A stretch of 52,789 nucleotides of DNA from Spirochaetota bacterium (GTDB lineage: Bacteria; Spirochaetota; UBA4802; JAGODF01), in assembly GCA_026419015.1 (NCBI GenBank), contig JAOAAF010000006.1, positions 1 to 52,789 of the forward strand, given 5' to 3'. The notes beneath the pieces were generated by a model that saw nothing but the letters and a program-made list of their open reading frames with translations, was not told the DNA's origin and ran no database searches. Shown one piece after another: positions 1-8,377 of this stretch. The stretch's first letter is position 1; each line of letters starts with the position of its first letter. The position numbers and the translations under genes were made by a program.

Positions 1-1115
1 CGATACAAGGGCGGAAATCGTTCTTCGCGAAATCGCACGGGATCGTATAGCGTATCGCCTGAATAGCCGAATAGATAGCAAACAGGATCGATATCGAAAA
101 AACGAAATTTCATCATTGCCGAAGGAATAGAATGAAATCCGTACTCACAAAAAACTTCTGCATTAAGTTCTCCAAGCGGTGATGGTTCGCACATAGGGAG
201 TTTGTTTATGATAAACGAATGCGAACTATTTTTCAAAAAAAATCTGATCTTTTTTTCTAAGCTTTTTGCTACTTCACCCGCCGCATAGACGGGAATATGA
301 GGATACGCATGGAGAAATCGATATAACCCTTCCTCGTGGTCGGCATGAATGTGTGAAATGAAAATTCCTTTTAACTCATTAATATTTAAATTTAATGCAT
401 GATATGAATCGAATGAACTATAATTTGGATCAAACAACAAGTAGCTCTCGCCAATCCCAAGCATAAACGAGGAACATTCCTTTGCTGGTGAAAAACCATC
501 ACCTGAATCGAAACAATATAATGTTACAGTACCCTGTCTTTTATTTGTTCTTTTCTGGACCGTAGACGTTGGTTTTGGGGTATTTGTTTGTTCTTTCAAT
601 TCAATTGCAATTTCTTCTCGCCCTTTTGTTATGAGAAAGGAATTGCAATCAATCTTTTTCACAGTCACAAGGCCAAGCTGGTAGGTATTGTTATCGTAAT
701 TTTCAAAGCTTAGAAAGTCTGGCAAAAGAAGTTTTCGTCCAGAAAAAGAAAAACCTTCGCGCAAAGCCAAATAGTCTGCGTAATATTCAGCTTTTTGGGA
801 ATTAAAGTTGCTTTCATATTCGGAAGGCCCGAAAATTGCTTCATCGAGGATAGGTTTTAAAACTTCGATTACATGAGCAGGTGCCACGATGTGAGTTTTC
901 CTTTGTCTGTTAAAGAAAAAATTACGGTATACTGGAAATTCAACTTCGCAAAAGTTTGTTCCCTGTGATAAAATCGTATCTCCCAGAAAAATATATGAAG
1001 GAAATGGGAACCCTTTTGCAGATTTTATCCATTCGGGCGGAGAACCAAATGCGCATGAGAGGCTTTCATCGATTGCCACACAATAACACATGTCGTTGAT
1101 TTTAAAAAGTTTCAT
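1..1115 (-). CDS. Metallo-beta-lactamase-fold hydrolase, C-terminus cut off by window edge
   Basis: The frame is open from an ATG at 1115 to the left edge (about 371 codons), so the C-terminus is missing. Residues 255-260 read HIHADH, the HxHxDH zinc-binding signature of the metallo-beta-lactamase superfamily. An SGDT motif near residue 352 matches the later metal-ligand region of RNase Z/phosphodiesterase-like members. About 190 residues precede the MBL domain and match no domain I know; usual MBL proteins start almost directly with the domain. The substrate cannot be told. The gene starts 22 bases after the stop of the 245-residue gene and is probably the third gene of an apt operon. I am sure of the fold and not of the reaction. 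Confidence 0.8.
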   Translation of the reverse strand, partial: MKLFKINDMCYCVAIDESLSCAFGSPPEWIKSAKGFPFPSYIFLGDTILSQGTNFCEVEFPVYRNFFFNRQRKTHIVAPAHVIEVLKPILDEAIFGPSEYESNFNSQKAEYYADYLALREGFSFSGRKLLLPDFLSFENYDNNTYQLGLVTVKKIDCNSFLITKGREEIAIELKEQTNTPKPTSTVQKRTNKRQGTVTLYCFDSGDGFSPAKECSSFMLGIGESYLLFDPNYSSFDSYHALNLNINELKGIFISHIHADHEEGLYRFLHAYPHIPVYAAGEVAKSLEKKIRFFLKNSSHSFIINKLPMCEPSPLGELNAEVFCEYGFHSIPSAMMKFRFFDIDPVCYLFGYSGDTLYDPVRFREERFPPLY

Positions 1116-1137
1116 CGTTGAAAATCGGTTTTGCAAG

Positions 1138-1875
1138 TTACTTTCTGGCTCGCAGCGTTCGCTTTTTGTACCGCTCAAGCTCTTTTTTGTATAAGTTTAT
1201 TATTTCGTTTATTTCCTGATACTTTCTGATTGCAAAAAACGCTTTAATGAGATCGCGCACCCGCCCTTCGTCTAAAAGCTCGCTGTTTTGTTTCTGATTT
1301 GCGGTATAAATCTCGTTGTGGGATGGGAAGATTTCCGCAATCACCTCCTGCGCTTTTTTCTCCAGTCGGTTTAACGGATATTCAGTTTTTTTATGAATGT
1401 TTTTAATTATAAAAGCAACAATTTGCACTACTTTTCTGTTGCGGTCTGCTTCAAAATCGAATTTCATCTTTTCGAAAGCGGAGATGATTTCTCTGTTTGT
1501 TTCTTTAATTTTGTTTAACACTTCTGCGCGCATTTCGGGAGCCATCTGGTTAAAAGAGGGTGGCTGATGCGGATAAAATGATTTTAAGTATGCCGGTGAG
1601 AGGAAAATGCGCCCGCACAGAGATTCATTGACAATTTCTCCATCTACTTCCTCGCGCAACCGTTCGATGTCAATATTGAATAAGGAAGGTATGCTTTTAA
1701 GAGAAGGTGGCATTTCCAGTTTATCTAAAAAATTTGAAAAGTTTTTACTTTCATTGCATTCTTTTTTAAAAAAGTACTCTTTGAGGGATAGTCGAAAAAG
1801 CTCACTTGCATTCCCCGCAATGCCGGATTTTTCTTCTGCCTCAATACAATAATCGATAAGATCATCAAATGGCAT
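1138..1875 (-). CDS. Conserved-looking hypothetical protein (245 aa)
   Basis: I do not recognise this protein. It is hydrophilic, without signal peptide or membrane segment, and looks mostly alpha-helical, with a charged coiled-coil-like middle (residues about 115-165) and a strongly basic C-terminus ending in KKRTLRARK. Start ATG at 1875 has GAGG eight bases upstream. It lies 12 bases after apt and 22 bases before the MBL-fold gene, all in one direction, so the three are probably cotranscribed. Nothing in the sequence identifies a reaction. Nucleic-acid binding is possible from the basic tail but is only a guess. Confidence 0.75.
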   Translation of the reverse strand: MPFDDLIDYCIEAEEKSGIAGNASELFRLSLKEYFFKKECNESKNFSNFLDKLEMPPSLKSIPSLFNIDIERLREEVDGEIVNESLCGRIFLSPAYLKSFYPHQPPSFNQMAPEMRAEVLNKIKETNREIISAFEKMKFDFEADRNRKVVQIVAFIIKNIHKKTEYPLNRLEKKAQEVIAEIFPSHNEIYTANQKQNSELLDEGRVRDLIKAFFAIRKYQEINEIINLYKKELERYKKRTLRARK

Positions 1876-1887
1876 TTTTTGCCTCGG

Positions 1888-2415
1888 TTAATCGCCTTCA
1901 AATTCGCAGAGAGCGAATACTTTATATCCAGCCTCTTCTAAACGTTTTCGCCCCCCAACGTCTGGCAAATCGACAATGAATGCCATTTCCACAATCACGC
2001 CACCCAACTTTTCGATAAGTTTAGCACCTGCTAATGCCGTTCCGCCCGTCGCAAGCAAATCATCGACGAGAAGCACTTTGTCGCCTGGCTTGATCGAGTC
2101 GATATGTACTTCTATTTTATCACGCCCATATTCCAACTCGTATTCGTATGATTCTGTTTTTGCTGGAAGTTTGCCTTTTTTCCTAATAGGAACGAATCCC
2201 TTCCCCAATTGATGCGCAACCGCCCCACCTAAAATGAATCCTCTCGCTTCCATTCCAACAACCACATCGATCGGAACGTCCTTGTATCGTTCAGTAAAAC
2301 TGTTGATGGTAAATTGGAAACCTTCGGCGTCTTTTAACAATGTGGTAATATCGCGGAACATAATCCCTTCTTTTGGGAAATGAGGGATTGTACGTATCTT
2401 CGATTTTATCGACAT
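1888..2415 (-). CDS. apt: Adenine phosphoribosyltransferase
   Basis: Purine salvage enzyme that makes AMP and pyrophosphate from adenine and PRPP in the cytoplasm. The PRPP-binding motif [14 protein letters not shown] is intact, the N-terminal [13 protein letters not shown] stretch is typical of Apt, and GMEARGFI is the conserved loop. With the start used here the protein is 175 residues, close to the family norm. A GTG three codons upstream is in frame but lies inside the ribosome-binding site (AAGGGAG), whereas the ATG at 2415 sits nine bases after it, so I use the ATG. It appears to be first in a run with the 245-residue gene and the MBL-fold gene. Identification is secure. Confidence 0.95.
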   Translation of the reverse strand: MSIKSKIRTIPHFPKEGIMFRDITTLLKDAEGFQFTINSFTERYKDVPIDVVVGMEARGFILGGAVAHQLGKGFVPIRKKGKLPAKTESYEYELEYGRDKIEVHIDSIKPGDKVLLVDDLLATGGTALAGAKLIEKLGGVIVEMAFIVDLPDVGGRKRLEEAGYKVFALCEFEGD

Positions 2416-2438
2416 TAACTTCACTCCCTTAATTTTTA

Positions 2439-2444
2439 ATTATA
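2439..2444 (-). promoter_or_regulatory. Candidate -10 box for apt
   Basis: A perfect TATAAT reads on the minus strand 23 bases upstream of the apt start. A TTGACA is also present further upstream (2470-2475), but the 25-base spacing is too long for a normal sigma-70 pair, so only the -10 is supported. Confidence 0.4.
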
Positions 2445-2495
2445 CCAAATATTGACTATTGCGAAACGAATGTCAATTCAAAATCTAAAGAATGA

Positions 2496-3389
2496 TTAAT
2501 CCTTTTTCTTTGCATCTTTAATAAGATCAATATCCAAGGGGATGGGTTTTTGAGGATCAACGTATAAAGAAAGCGCACCAGCGGAACACGATTCGACGCA
2601 CAACTCGCATCCCATGCACTCATTGATGTGATACAATCGCCCATTATTCGTAATTTGGATTGCATTGAAATGACACACAGTATCGCACGTGCCACAGCGT
2701 GTGCATTTTTTGTTATCGTGCATTATCGAATAACCCGATTGTGCGTTCATGGTAAGGTTTTTGTGGATTTTCTTTGCAATGCGAGATGCTTGTAAACTCA
2801 CACAGGTAGCAGGATGACAATTGCAAATGACGCCAGTACTGCCCCCCGTGGCAACTTTAAAAAAAGCTTGGGTAATGTACCCTTTTGATCTGAATTTTTT
2901 TACAATTGCCAGCGCTTCCTTTTGTGTTATTTTTCTCGGGTTGTATTTTTTACATGCATCAAGCCAGAATGTGCCAGTACCGCTCCCAACAGCAATGCAT
3001 GAATTAATTGTATCCGCAGGAGCGCGAAGCGATTTTTTACAGGGGCAGTCCATTACAACAATAAACTCAGGATCTTGAAAGATAATTTTATGAGCGTATT
3101 TGAATGGCACAATTCTTTTATTAATATCAGCAATGATGCGCATATCTTCTTTCAATGAAAGGATTTTTTTTGTATCGCGGAAGGTTAACACCTTTGAGTG
3201 ATAGCGGTTGAATACCATCATTCCCGCATATTTTAGCGGTTTTAACCACGTGAGATATTGAAGTGCTCGCAAGAATATACTCACTAATTTTACATATGGA
3301 TAATACCATCTGAAATACACGTAATTGTGGATAGCTCGGTCAATGCGCCACCCATGTTTTTTTAACAATAATTTTGTTGATTCATTCAT
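2496..3389 (-). CDS. 4Fe-4S dicluster ferredoxin-domain protein
   Basis: The C-terminal part has two ferredoxin-type 4Fe-4S motifs: Cys229/232/235/239 (CTRCGTCDTVC) and Cys258/261/264/268 (CMGCELCVESC), followed by the usual SAGAL. The preceding 200 residues hold further cysteines in short groups (115/117, 131, 189/191/196), as CPC and CNCHPATC, which may bind another metal centre or act in redox chemistry. The N-terminus (30-65) is aromatic and hydrophobic but not a clear signal peptide. An electron-transfer or sensing role is likely; the partner is unknown because the neighbours (apt and an alpha/beta hydrolase) do not point to a pathway. It is probably transcribed alone. Confidence 0.85.
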   Translation of the reverse strand: MNESTKLLLKKHGWRIDRAIHNYVYFRWYYPYVKLVSIFLRALQYLTWLKPLKYAGMMVFNRYHSKVLTFRDTKKILSLKEDMRIIADINKRIVPFKYAHKIIFQDPEFIVVMDCPCKKSLRAPADTINSCIAVGSGTGTFWLDACKKYNPRKITQKEALAIVKKFRSKGYITQAFFKVATGGSTGVICNCHPATCVSLQASRIAKKIHKNLTMNAQSGYSIMHDNKKCTRCGTCDTVCHFNAIQITNNGRLYHINECMGCELCVESCSAGALSLYVDPQKPIPLDIDLIKDAKKKD

Positions 3390-3481
3390 AAATCGCTCTC
3401 ATAAGATATGGGGGTAAATCTTTTTTATGTCAACAGATTTTGTTTTCTATACCAATGTTTCATGTTTTATCGTTGCAAATA

Positions 3482-3493
3482 GGCTCTGACCCC
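3482..3493. repeat. GGCTCTGACCCC dispersed repeat, copy 1
   Basis: The 12-base core GGCTCTGACCCC recurs at 52643 and, with one change, at 52725, all in the same orientation and all outside genes. Short GGGTCAGAGCC-type elements are common beside REP/Y1-transposase (RAYT) genes in other bacteria from general knowledge. No such transposase lies in this window. Confidence 0.5.
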
Positions 3494-3510
3494 CAACGGA
3501 ATGATTTTTG

Positions 3511-3539
3511 CAAAAAAAAGCGGGTAATCCTATACCCGC
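3511..3539 (-). terminator. Rho-independent terminator of the alpha/beta hydrolase gene
   Basis: GCGGGTA (3520-3526) pairs with TACCCGC (3533-3539) around a six-base loop. Read on the minus strand, the hairpin is followed directly by eight T residues. It lies 34 bases after the stop of the hydrolase gene. Confidence 0.85.
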
Positions 3540-3572
3540 GTTGCGATTTGCAGCGTTTTTTGGATAAATTCG

Positions 3573-4526
3573 TTACCTTTTGCGTTTTGATTGTTTCGAT
3601 TTGTGCGTTGTTCCCTTTTTTGATGATGTTGTTTGGTCGGTTTTTTCGGATAAAATCTTATTGATCCACTGCGAAATTTGTATAAAAATTTTTTCTCTGT
3701 TTAGCTCGTTAAAATTCTCGTGGTAGTTTTCCTCATACCGATGATATGTTAAAAGCTTTGCGGGAATTTTTTTCAATGCAGATTCGCTAACCTCGGGATC
3801 TGCAAGCATGTCTTGACCCGCAACCACCGCAAATACCGGAAATTTTTTCCAAAATGCGATGTTATTGAGCACCCATTCCTGGGTCTTCATGGATTCAACG
3901 CCAAGTCGAACCGAAGCATGAGTTCCTCTCAGCCCGGCTGCCTCGTCGGCGTAATGGCGTGCGGTAATATCTTTATCGTGCGTAAGTTTACCGATGAGCG
4001 GCTCAGGTTTTATGGCAAGTGTGGGAACAATTTTCACCAGAATTTTTGAAAGCTTCAGAAGTATTGGAGGAACTTCCACCTTGTTTTTTAGCCATGGCGA
4101 GGATAGAATGAAACCTTTAATATCTTCATCCTGTCCGATGGTGAGGCCATAGTAAAGTGCAATGAGCGCACCGTTGGAATGTGCGATGATGAAAATTGGA
4201 ATTCCGGGATGTCGGGATTTTACCCATCCTACGAATTTTGCCACATCGTTTGCATATTGGTCGTATGAATCGATGTGGAAATAGACCTTCCCGCCTGGAT
4301 TGTATTGGGGATAGGTGCCGTGCCATCGCAGATCGGGAGCATAGGTTGCGATATCTTTTTTCATAAAGAAGAGAGCAGGCGTCACCCAATCGCCAGCATG
4401 CGCCATCCCTCCATGGATGCCAATCAAAATTGCCCGGGGTTTCGTTTTGGGCATCCAAATATAGGTAAGTAGCTTGGTTTTTTCGTCGACTTGAAACACT
4501 TCGCGCGATGTTTCTGAAAAATTCAT
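3573..4526 (-). CDS. Alpha/beta hydrolase, lysophospholipase/monoacylglycerol-lipase-like
   Basis: An alpha/beta-hydrolase fold protein of 317 residues. The nucleophile elbow is AHSNG with Ser117 (alanine in place of the first glycine of GxSxG). GIHGG near residue 37 gives the oxyanion hole, and Asp239 or Asp243 (AGQDMLADP) and His269 (NYHENFNE) complete the triad. The layout matches the Hydrolase_4/PldB group acting on lysophospholipids or monoglycerides; the true substrate is not visible. There is no signal peptide. The last 25 residues are unusually basic and Ser/Thr-rich (KSKQSKRKR). An in-frame TTG lies two codons upstream, but AGAGG is placed for the ATG at 4526. It seems monocistronic, with a strong terminator behind it. 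Confidence 0.85.
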   Translation of the reverse strand: MNFSETSREVFQVDEKTKLLTYIWMPKTKPRAILIGIHGGMAHAGDWVTPALFFMKKDIATYAPDLRWHGTYPQYNPGGKVYFHIDSYDQYANDVAKFVGWVKSRHPGIPIFIIAHSNGALIALYYGLTIGQDEDIKGFILSSPWLKNKVEVPPILLKLSKILVKIVPTLAIKPEPLIGKLTHDKDITARHYADEAAGLRGTHASVRLGVESMKTQEWVLNNIAFWKKFPVFAVVAGQDMLADPEVSESALKKIPAKLLTYHRYEENYHENFNELNREKIFIQISQWINKILSEKTDQTTSSKKGTTHKSKQSKRKR

Positions 4527-4676
4527 ATGCAATACCTCTTTTCTATAATTTCATAGATTTTAATATTTGCCAATTTTTCCGTAAGCGGCATTTATTAGCA
4601 TTATTTTATTTTGTAAATGAATTTTTTTAACAATTAAATCTTTTTTCCGCTTTCTGATGACTGTTATTGTCGTTCA

Positions 4677-6143
4677 TCAATGTAGTGTCTGAAAAATTTT
4701 CTCGACATCTTCGCGAGAGAATTTTTTAGGGAAATTTTCGTTTAGCTTTTTCTGTAGCTCTTCTGGGGATTTTGATTCAAATAAAATTTTTCGCAGAGAT
4801 TGCTTTTGGTGAAAATAGTATTTTAGTTGATCGATTGGGGGAAACGAGTATCCCGATGCATTTTTTGTGGCATCTGCATTTTCCCTTATCTCATAATAAC
4901 TGAACGCTGGTGCCCCCGTTTCGTGATCGCCCGTAAAAACGAGAAGCGTTTGTGATGAATTTTTTTGATAATAGTTTAAACATAGCGCCAGCACTTCTTC
5001 CATTTCGCGCAAGGCTGCTATAGTTGCCCCAACATCATTGTCGTGGGAATCGTAATCCAATTTGCCGCACTCGATTACGAGAAAAAAACGTTTCTTGTTT
5101 TTCGAAAGGATGTGCAAGGCGGCATTTGCCATTTCCGGTATCGATGGTTCCCCTGTGTTTTCATCATCGCGGTCGATGCGCGAATTCATCGTCCCTGCTG
5201 AAAATAATCCAAAAAGTTTTTGCGCTTTTTTATAATTATTGTGGAGCATTTTTTTATTTACAATCACCAAATAACCTCTCTTATGCATTGCCGAGATGAG
5301 GTCAAAATCATCGGTTCGTTTGGATTGCCCGTCAATTGCGATTCCCTTTAAAAGCGCGTGTTGTGAAGCGGTAGTGCGTTGAGGGATAAAATGAGAAGCA
5401 CCTCCGCCGAGGACTACGTCAATTTGTGCGGTAGCAAGTTGTTCCGCTAACACATTTTCTTCGTCGCGGCTTTTTACCTGCCCATAAAAGCCCGCGGGGG
5501 TTGCATCCGTGATATTGGTGTCGGTGATAATGCCTGTTTTAAATCCCTTTTTTTGCGCTTTCTTTAGCACACTTTCAAGCTTTTCTCCATTGGGTCCAAT
5601 CCCTATTGTGCCTACTGTTGTTTTTACCCCGCAGGCGAGCGCTGTTGCTGCAGCGGCAGAATCGGTAACGAGTTGCGAATGGGTATAGGTATGGCACAAC
5701 CCCAGCGTGCCATTTTTTAAAATCACATCGAACGAATTCGTTCGTTTCTCTTTTGTTGCGATGGTTGCGAAGTGGTGCAATGACAAATGCGATACGCCAA
5801 AGCCATCGCCAATAACCAAAATTATGCTCACTCCTTCAGCAATTGCTTTCTGCATCGTGCGGGCAACATCGGTATTTTGAATAAATCCGGCAAGCGCGCG
5901 TTGGTAGTGGCTTGGACCAATGCTCCCCACAACCGTTGCTGTTGATGTATGGTGTGAGGTGCTCCACACTGCGTGAGTTAATGGCGCAATGGTATCGTTG
6001 AATATTTTATGGGTGTATCCGTTGCCCTGCCAAAAAAGATGGAAATCAGCAGTGCTTTTTGGATTTTTGCAAGTAAGGAAAGCTGCATGCAAGGCGATTG
6101 TGAGAACGCTTGCACGCAATATTTTCCACTTGTTTTTATTCAT
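4677..6143 (-). CDS. phoA: Alkaline phosphatase, probable lipoprotein
   Basis: Exported phosphomonoesterase of the alkaline phosphatase family, freeing phosphate from organic phosphates outside the inner membrane. Visible active-site parts: GDG with Asp113, phosphorylated Ser162 in VTDSAAAATALACG, TNITDATPA at 209-217, zinc/magnesium ligands ECGKLDYDSHD at 358-368, and GDHETG at 405-410. All key residues seem present. The N-terminus has a basic start, a hydrophobic core and FLTC with Cys25, a relaxed lipobox, so it is probably a lipoprotein. A good ribosome site (GGAG) precedes ATG 6143. The gene lies 53 bases behind the symporter gene on the same strand and may be its operon partner. The symbol is given for the family only. 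Confidence 0.9.
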   Translation of the reverse strand: MNKNKWKILRASVLTIALHAAFLTCKNPKSTADFHLFWQGNGYTHKIFNDTIAPLTHAVWSTSHHTSTATVVGSIGPSHYQRALAGFIQNTDVARTMQKAIAEGVSIILVIGDGFGVSHLSLHHFATIATKEKRTNSFDVILKNGTLGLCHTYTHSQLVTDSAAAATALACGVKTTVGTIGIGPNGEKLESVLKKAQKKGFKTGIITDTNITDATPAGFYGQVKSRDEENVLAEQLATAQIDVVLGGGASHFIPQRTTASQHALLKGIAIDGQSKRTDDFDLISAMHKRGYLVIVNKKMLHNNYKKAQKLFGLFSAGTMNSRIDRDDENTGEPSIPEMANAALHILSKNKKRFFLVIECGKLDYDSHDNDVGATIAALREMEEVLALCLNYYQKNSSQTLLVFTGDHETGAPAFSYYEIRENADATKNASGYSFPPIDQLKYYFHQKQSLRKILFESKSPEELQKKLNENFPKKFSREDVEKIFQTLH

Positions 6144-6196
6144 TTAAATCTCCGCTACGGGAAATTGTGCATCTCACTGTGTATATCCGCGTTTCG

Positions 6197-8017
6197 TTAC
6201 AGTACTTTCACCACTCGCACAGGCCTTTGCGGATCAAGATTTCCCTCCTGCGCATTTTTCTTCGAAAGAATTACAATTTCATCAGAAAGATCGTGTGGAA
6301 AAGCTGCAATCGCATGGACGGAACGAAGTCCTCCTAACCACCATCGCGCGTCGGATACGTATAATAGATCGCCTTCTTCTGCCATAAGCTGTTCCATCGC
6401 TTTTTTGCTCACGCGAATGCCTTCGATGGTATCGACATGCAAAATGCCGCGAATTGGTTTTCCCGGTACATGATCGTGTGCGGGTTTTCCACCTTTGAAA
6501 AGGCGTTTTGCTTCTTCAATCGAATCGACAATCAGACCGATGAGTTCTTCTTCCTTTTTGGATTTTGTAAAAAGGCTTACCGCCACGCCGATTGTTGCAC
6601 ACACTGCGATGCCGTAAAGCGCTCTCATAAACTCGTACCCTTCGGGAGCAATTCCATGGGCAAATGGTTTGATGAGCAGTGGAAACTTGATGGAAAGCGC
6701 AACGAGGATTGCCCCACCGACGATCGTCCAGAAAGCTGCGGCACTCGTGTAGCGCTTCCAGAATGCTGCGAAAATAATCACAACGATCATCGGTGGTGTA
6801 ACCGCAGCGGTGAACGCACCATGCGCTACATAGATTGATTCGAATTGCATAAAAAGGGGAACAAGCAAAATCCCCACGAATGCCACGAGGAGAGATATAA
6901 TGCGTGCCCACTTCAAATAATAGGAATCATCGCGATTCGGGGTTATGTGTTTCACGATATCGTTTACGCTAATAGCGCTCACTGCATTGACGAGGGTGTC
7001 CACCGTCGACATAAGCGCGGCAGTAAGAGCTGCCATAATAAATCCGAATACGCCTGGAGAGGAAAGTTTCGAAGCAACGATGACAAAAATTTGATTTGGA
7101 TCGCTATTTTCCGGGAGCATTCCGAGGTTTACCATTGAACGGCCAATCCATCCCGCATTTGCAACGGCAAACGCAGCTAATGGCATAAGGAATAGCGCAA
7201 CGAAAAAAATAGCGCGCTTGCCATCTGCCATGGAGCGCACGCTCATAAAACGCATAATCACTCCTTGGTTAATAAAATAAAATGCGATCGAACTGCCAAA
7301 TGCATCCTGCCAAAAAATTCCTGCGCTGCTAAATCGGGATGGTTCAAGAAGGCCGGTGAAAGGGGCGCGAAAAGATGGCGCAAGCGAATCCCAAAACCGC
7401 GAAACCCCCCCTATTTCGGAAATGCCAAGCGCAAAAACCAAAATTCCCGCTGCGATGAGAATGATGCTTTGTGCAAGATCGGTCATTATTACTGAAGTTT
7501 GTCCACCGGCATGCATGTATATCGCGCATACAGCGGAGACTAAAATGGCGGTGGTCATCACATCCCAACCGAGCATTGAATGAAAGGCAACACCGATCGT
7601 GTACAGATTAATGCCGATGTATCCAATAAGGTAAATGAGCAACACGATTGTTCCCGCAATGCGCGTTTTTTTGTCGAAGCGTCGCTCAAAATATTCGGGG
7701 ATAGATCCAACCCTGGAAAAGTAAATGATCGGCATCCACCCAAGAACAAAGAGCGGCATCAGAAACCAATCGTTGAGATATGCCATTGTCGATGAGATTC
7801 CGTAACTGAAGCCAACTGCAGAATATTTTATGAAGCTATATGAACCAACTGTGGTTGCGATGCAACTGGCAGCGATGATCCACCAACTGAAACGCTGACC
7901 GCCAAAAAAGAAATCCCGCGTGGTCCGTGCATATTTTCCAAAAAGAACCCCAAAACCCAAAATGACAATAAAATATGCGATTATTACGACAATGTCCAGC
8001 GATGTTCCGCGAATCAT
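6197..8017 (-). CDS. Sodium:solute symporter (SSS family) with C-terminal cytoplasmic domain
   Basis: An inner-membrane transporter of 606 residues with at least 12 hydrophobic segments and the SSS pattern (DFFFGGQRFSWW near the start, IPEYFERRF, and a QTSVIMTDLAQ segment). The solute is not evident. After the last helix (about residue 495) comes a soluble tail of about 110 residues including GILHVDTIEG and VSDARWWLGG that I cannot assign. ATG 8017 lies one base after the stop of the small two-helix gene, with AGGTG upstream. A longer frame from a TTG at 8035 would overlap that gene and has no better signal. It is translationally coupled to the small gene and perhaps cotranscribed with the phosphatase. 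Confidence 0.9.
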   Translation of the reverse strand: MIRGTSLDIVVIIAYFIVILGFGVLFGKYARTTRDFFFGGQRFSWWIIAASCIATTVGSYSFIKYSAVGFSYGISSTMAYLNDWFLMPLFVLGWMPIIYFSRVGSIPEYFERRFDKKTRIAGTIVLLIYLIGYIGINLYTIGVAFHSMLGWDVMTTAILVSAVCAIYMHAGGQTSVIMTDLAQSIILIAAGILVFALGISEIGGVSRFWDSLAPSFRAPFTGLLEPSRFSSAGIFWQDAFGSSIAFYFINQGVIMRFMSVRSMADGKRAIFFVALFLMPLAAFAVANAGWIGRSMVNLGMLPENSDPNQIFVIVASKLSSPGVFGFIMAALTAALMSTVDTLVNAVSAISVNDIVKHITPNRDDSYYLKWARIISLLVAFVGILLVPLFMQFESIYVAHGAFTAAVTPPMIVVIIFAAFWKRYTSAAAFWTIVGGAILVALSIKFPLLIKPFAHGIAPEGYEFMRALYGIAVCATIGVAVSLFTKSKKEEELIGLIVDSIEEAKRLFKGGKPAHDHVPGKPIRGILHVDTIEGIRVSKKAMEQLMAEEGDLLYVSDARWWLGGLRSVHAIAAFPHDLSDEIVILSKKNAQEGNLDPQRPVRVVKVL

Positions 8018-8018
8018 A

Positions 8019-8219
8019 TCAGACACCTGCGGCAATTAACAGTGCACAATGAAAAAAAATCATCGCAAAAAAGCCTAAAACGAGTTGTACCACAGTCCAC
8101 CGATCATGGGGATATCGCAAGTTGATTGCGCCTTTACGAATTGCTAATACAATTCCCACGATAAACACAATGCCGCTAATGCAATATTGATATAAAAATG
8201 AAATCCACGGTGAATTCAT
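8019..8219 (-). CDS. Small two-helix membrane protein upstream of the symporter
   Basis: A 66-residue protein with two hydrophobic segments (about residues 12-27 and 43-65) joined by a basic loop. The ATG at 8219 has GAAGG six bases upstream. An in-frame TTG 18 codons earlier is not supported by a ribosome site. Its TGA ends one base before the ATG of the sodium:solute symporter, so the two are surely translated together. Some SSS transporters have a small membrane partner encoded directly upstream (the DUF4212-type pairing), and by position this is a candidate for such a subunit. The sequence is not clearly of that family. Confidence 0.7.
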   Translation of the reverse strand: MNSPWISFLYQYCISGIVFIVGIVLAIRKGAINLRYPHDRWTVVQLVLGFFAMIFFHCALLIAAGV

Positions 8220-8298
8220 AGTTGCCTTCTTCGCGATGCGTATTGTATTTATGGATGGCAAAATTAATATCAAGCATAAATTGGAGAAATAAAGATTT

Positions 8299-8341
8299 TA
8301 TAATATTTTTGTGTAGATTTTATTTTGAAGCGTTGTATAAT
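8299..8341 (+). promoter_or_regulatory. Candidate promoter region of the giant pseudokinase regulator
   Basis: Two TATAAT boxes lie at 8299-8304 and 8336-8341, ahead of the ATG at 8378. The second would start transcription near 8348. No good -35 is present, which would fit activator-dependent use. AAAGGAG at 8347-8353 is too far from the start codon to be its ribosome site. Confidence 0.3.
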
Positions 8342-8377
8342 AAACTAAAGGAGAATTGGGGATCATAGCGATTTCGC

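Noticed and set aside
2470-2475. TTGACA as -35 for apt
   Set aside because: The 25-base spacing to TATAAT is outside the normal range.
3440-3664. Small plus-strand frame across the repeat at 3482
   Set aside because: It runs through the repeat, the terminator and the end of the hydrolase gene; no ribosome site or family motif.
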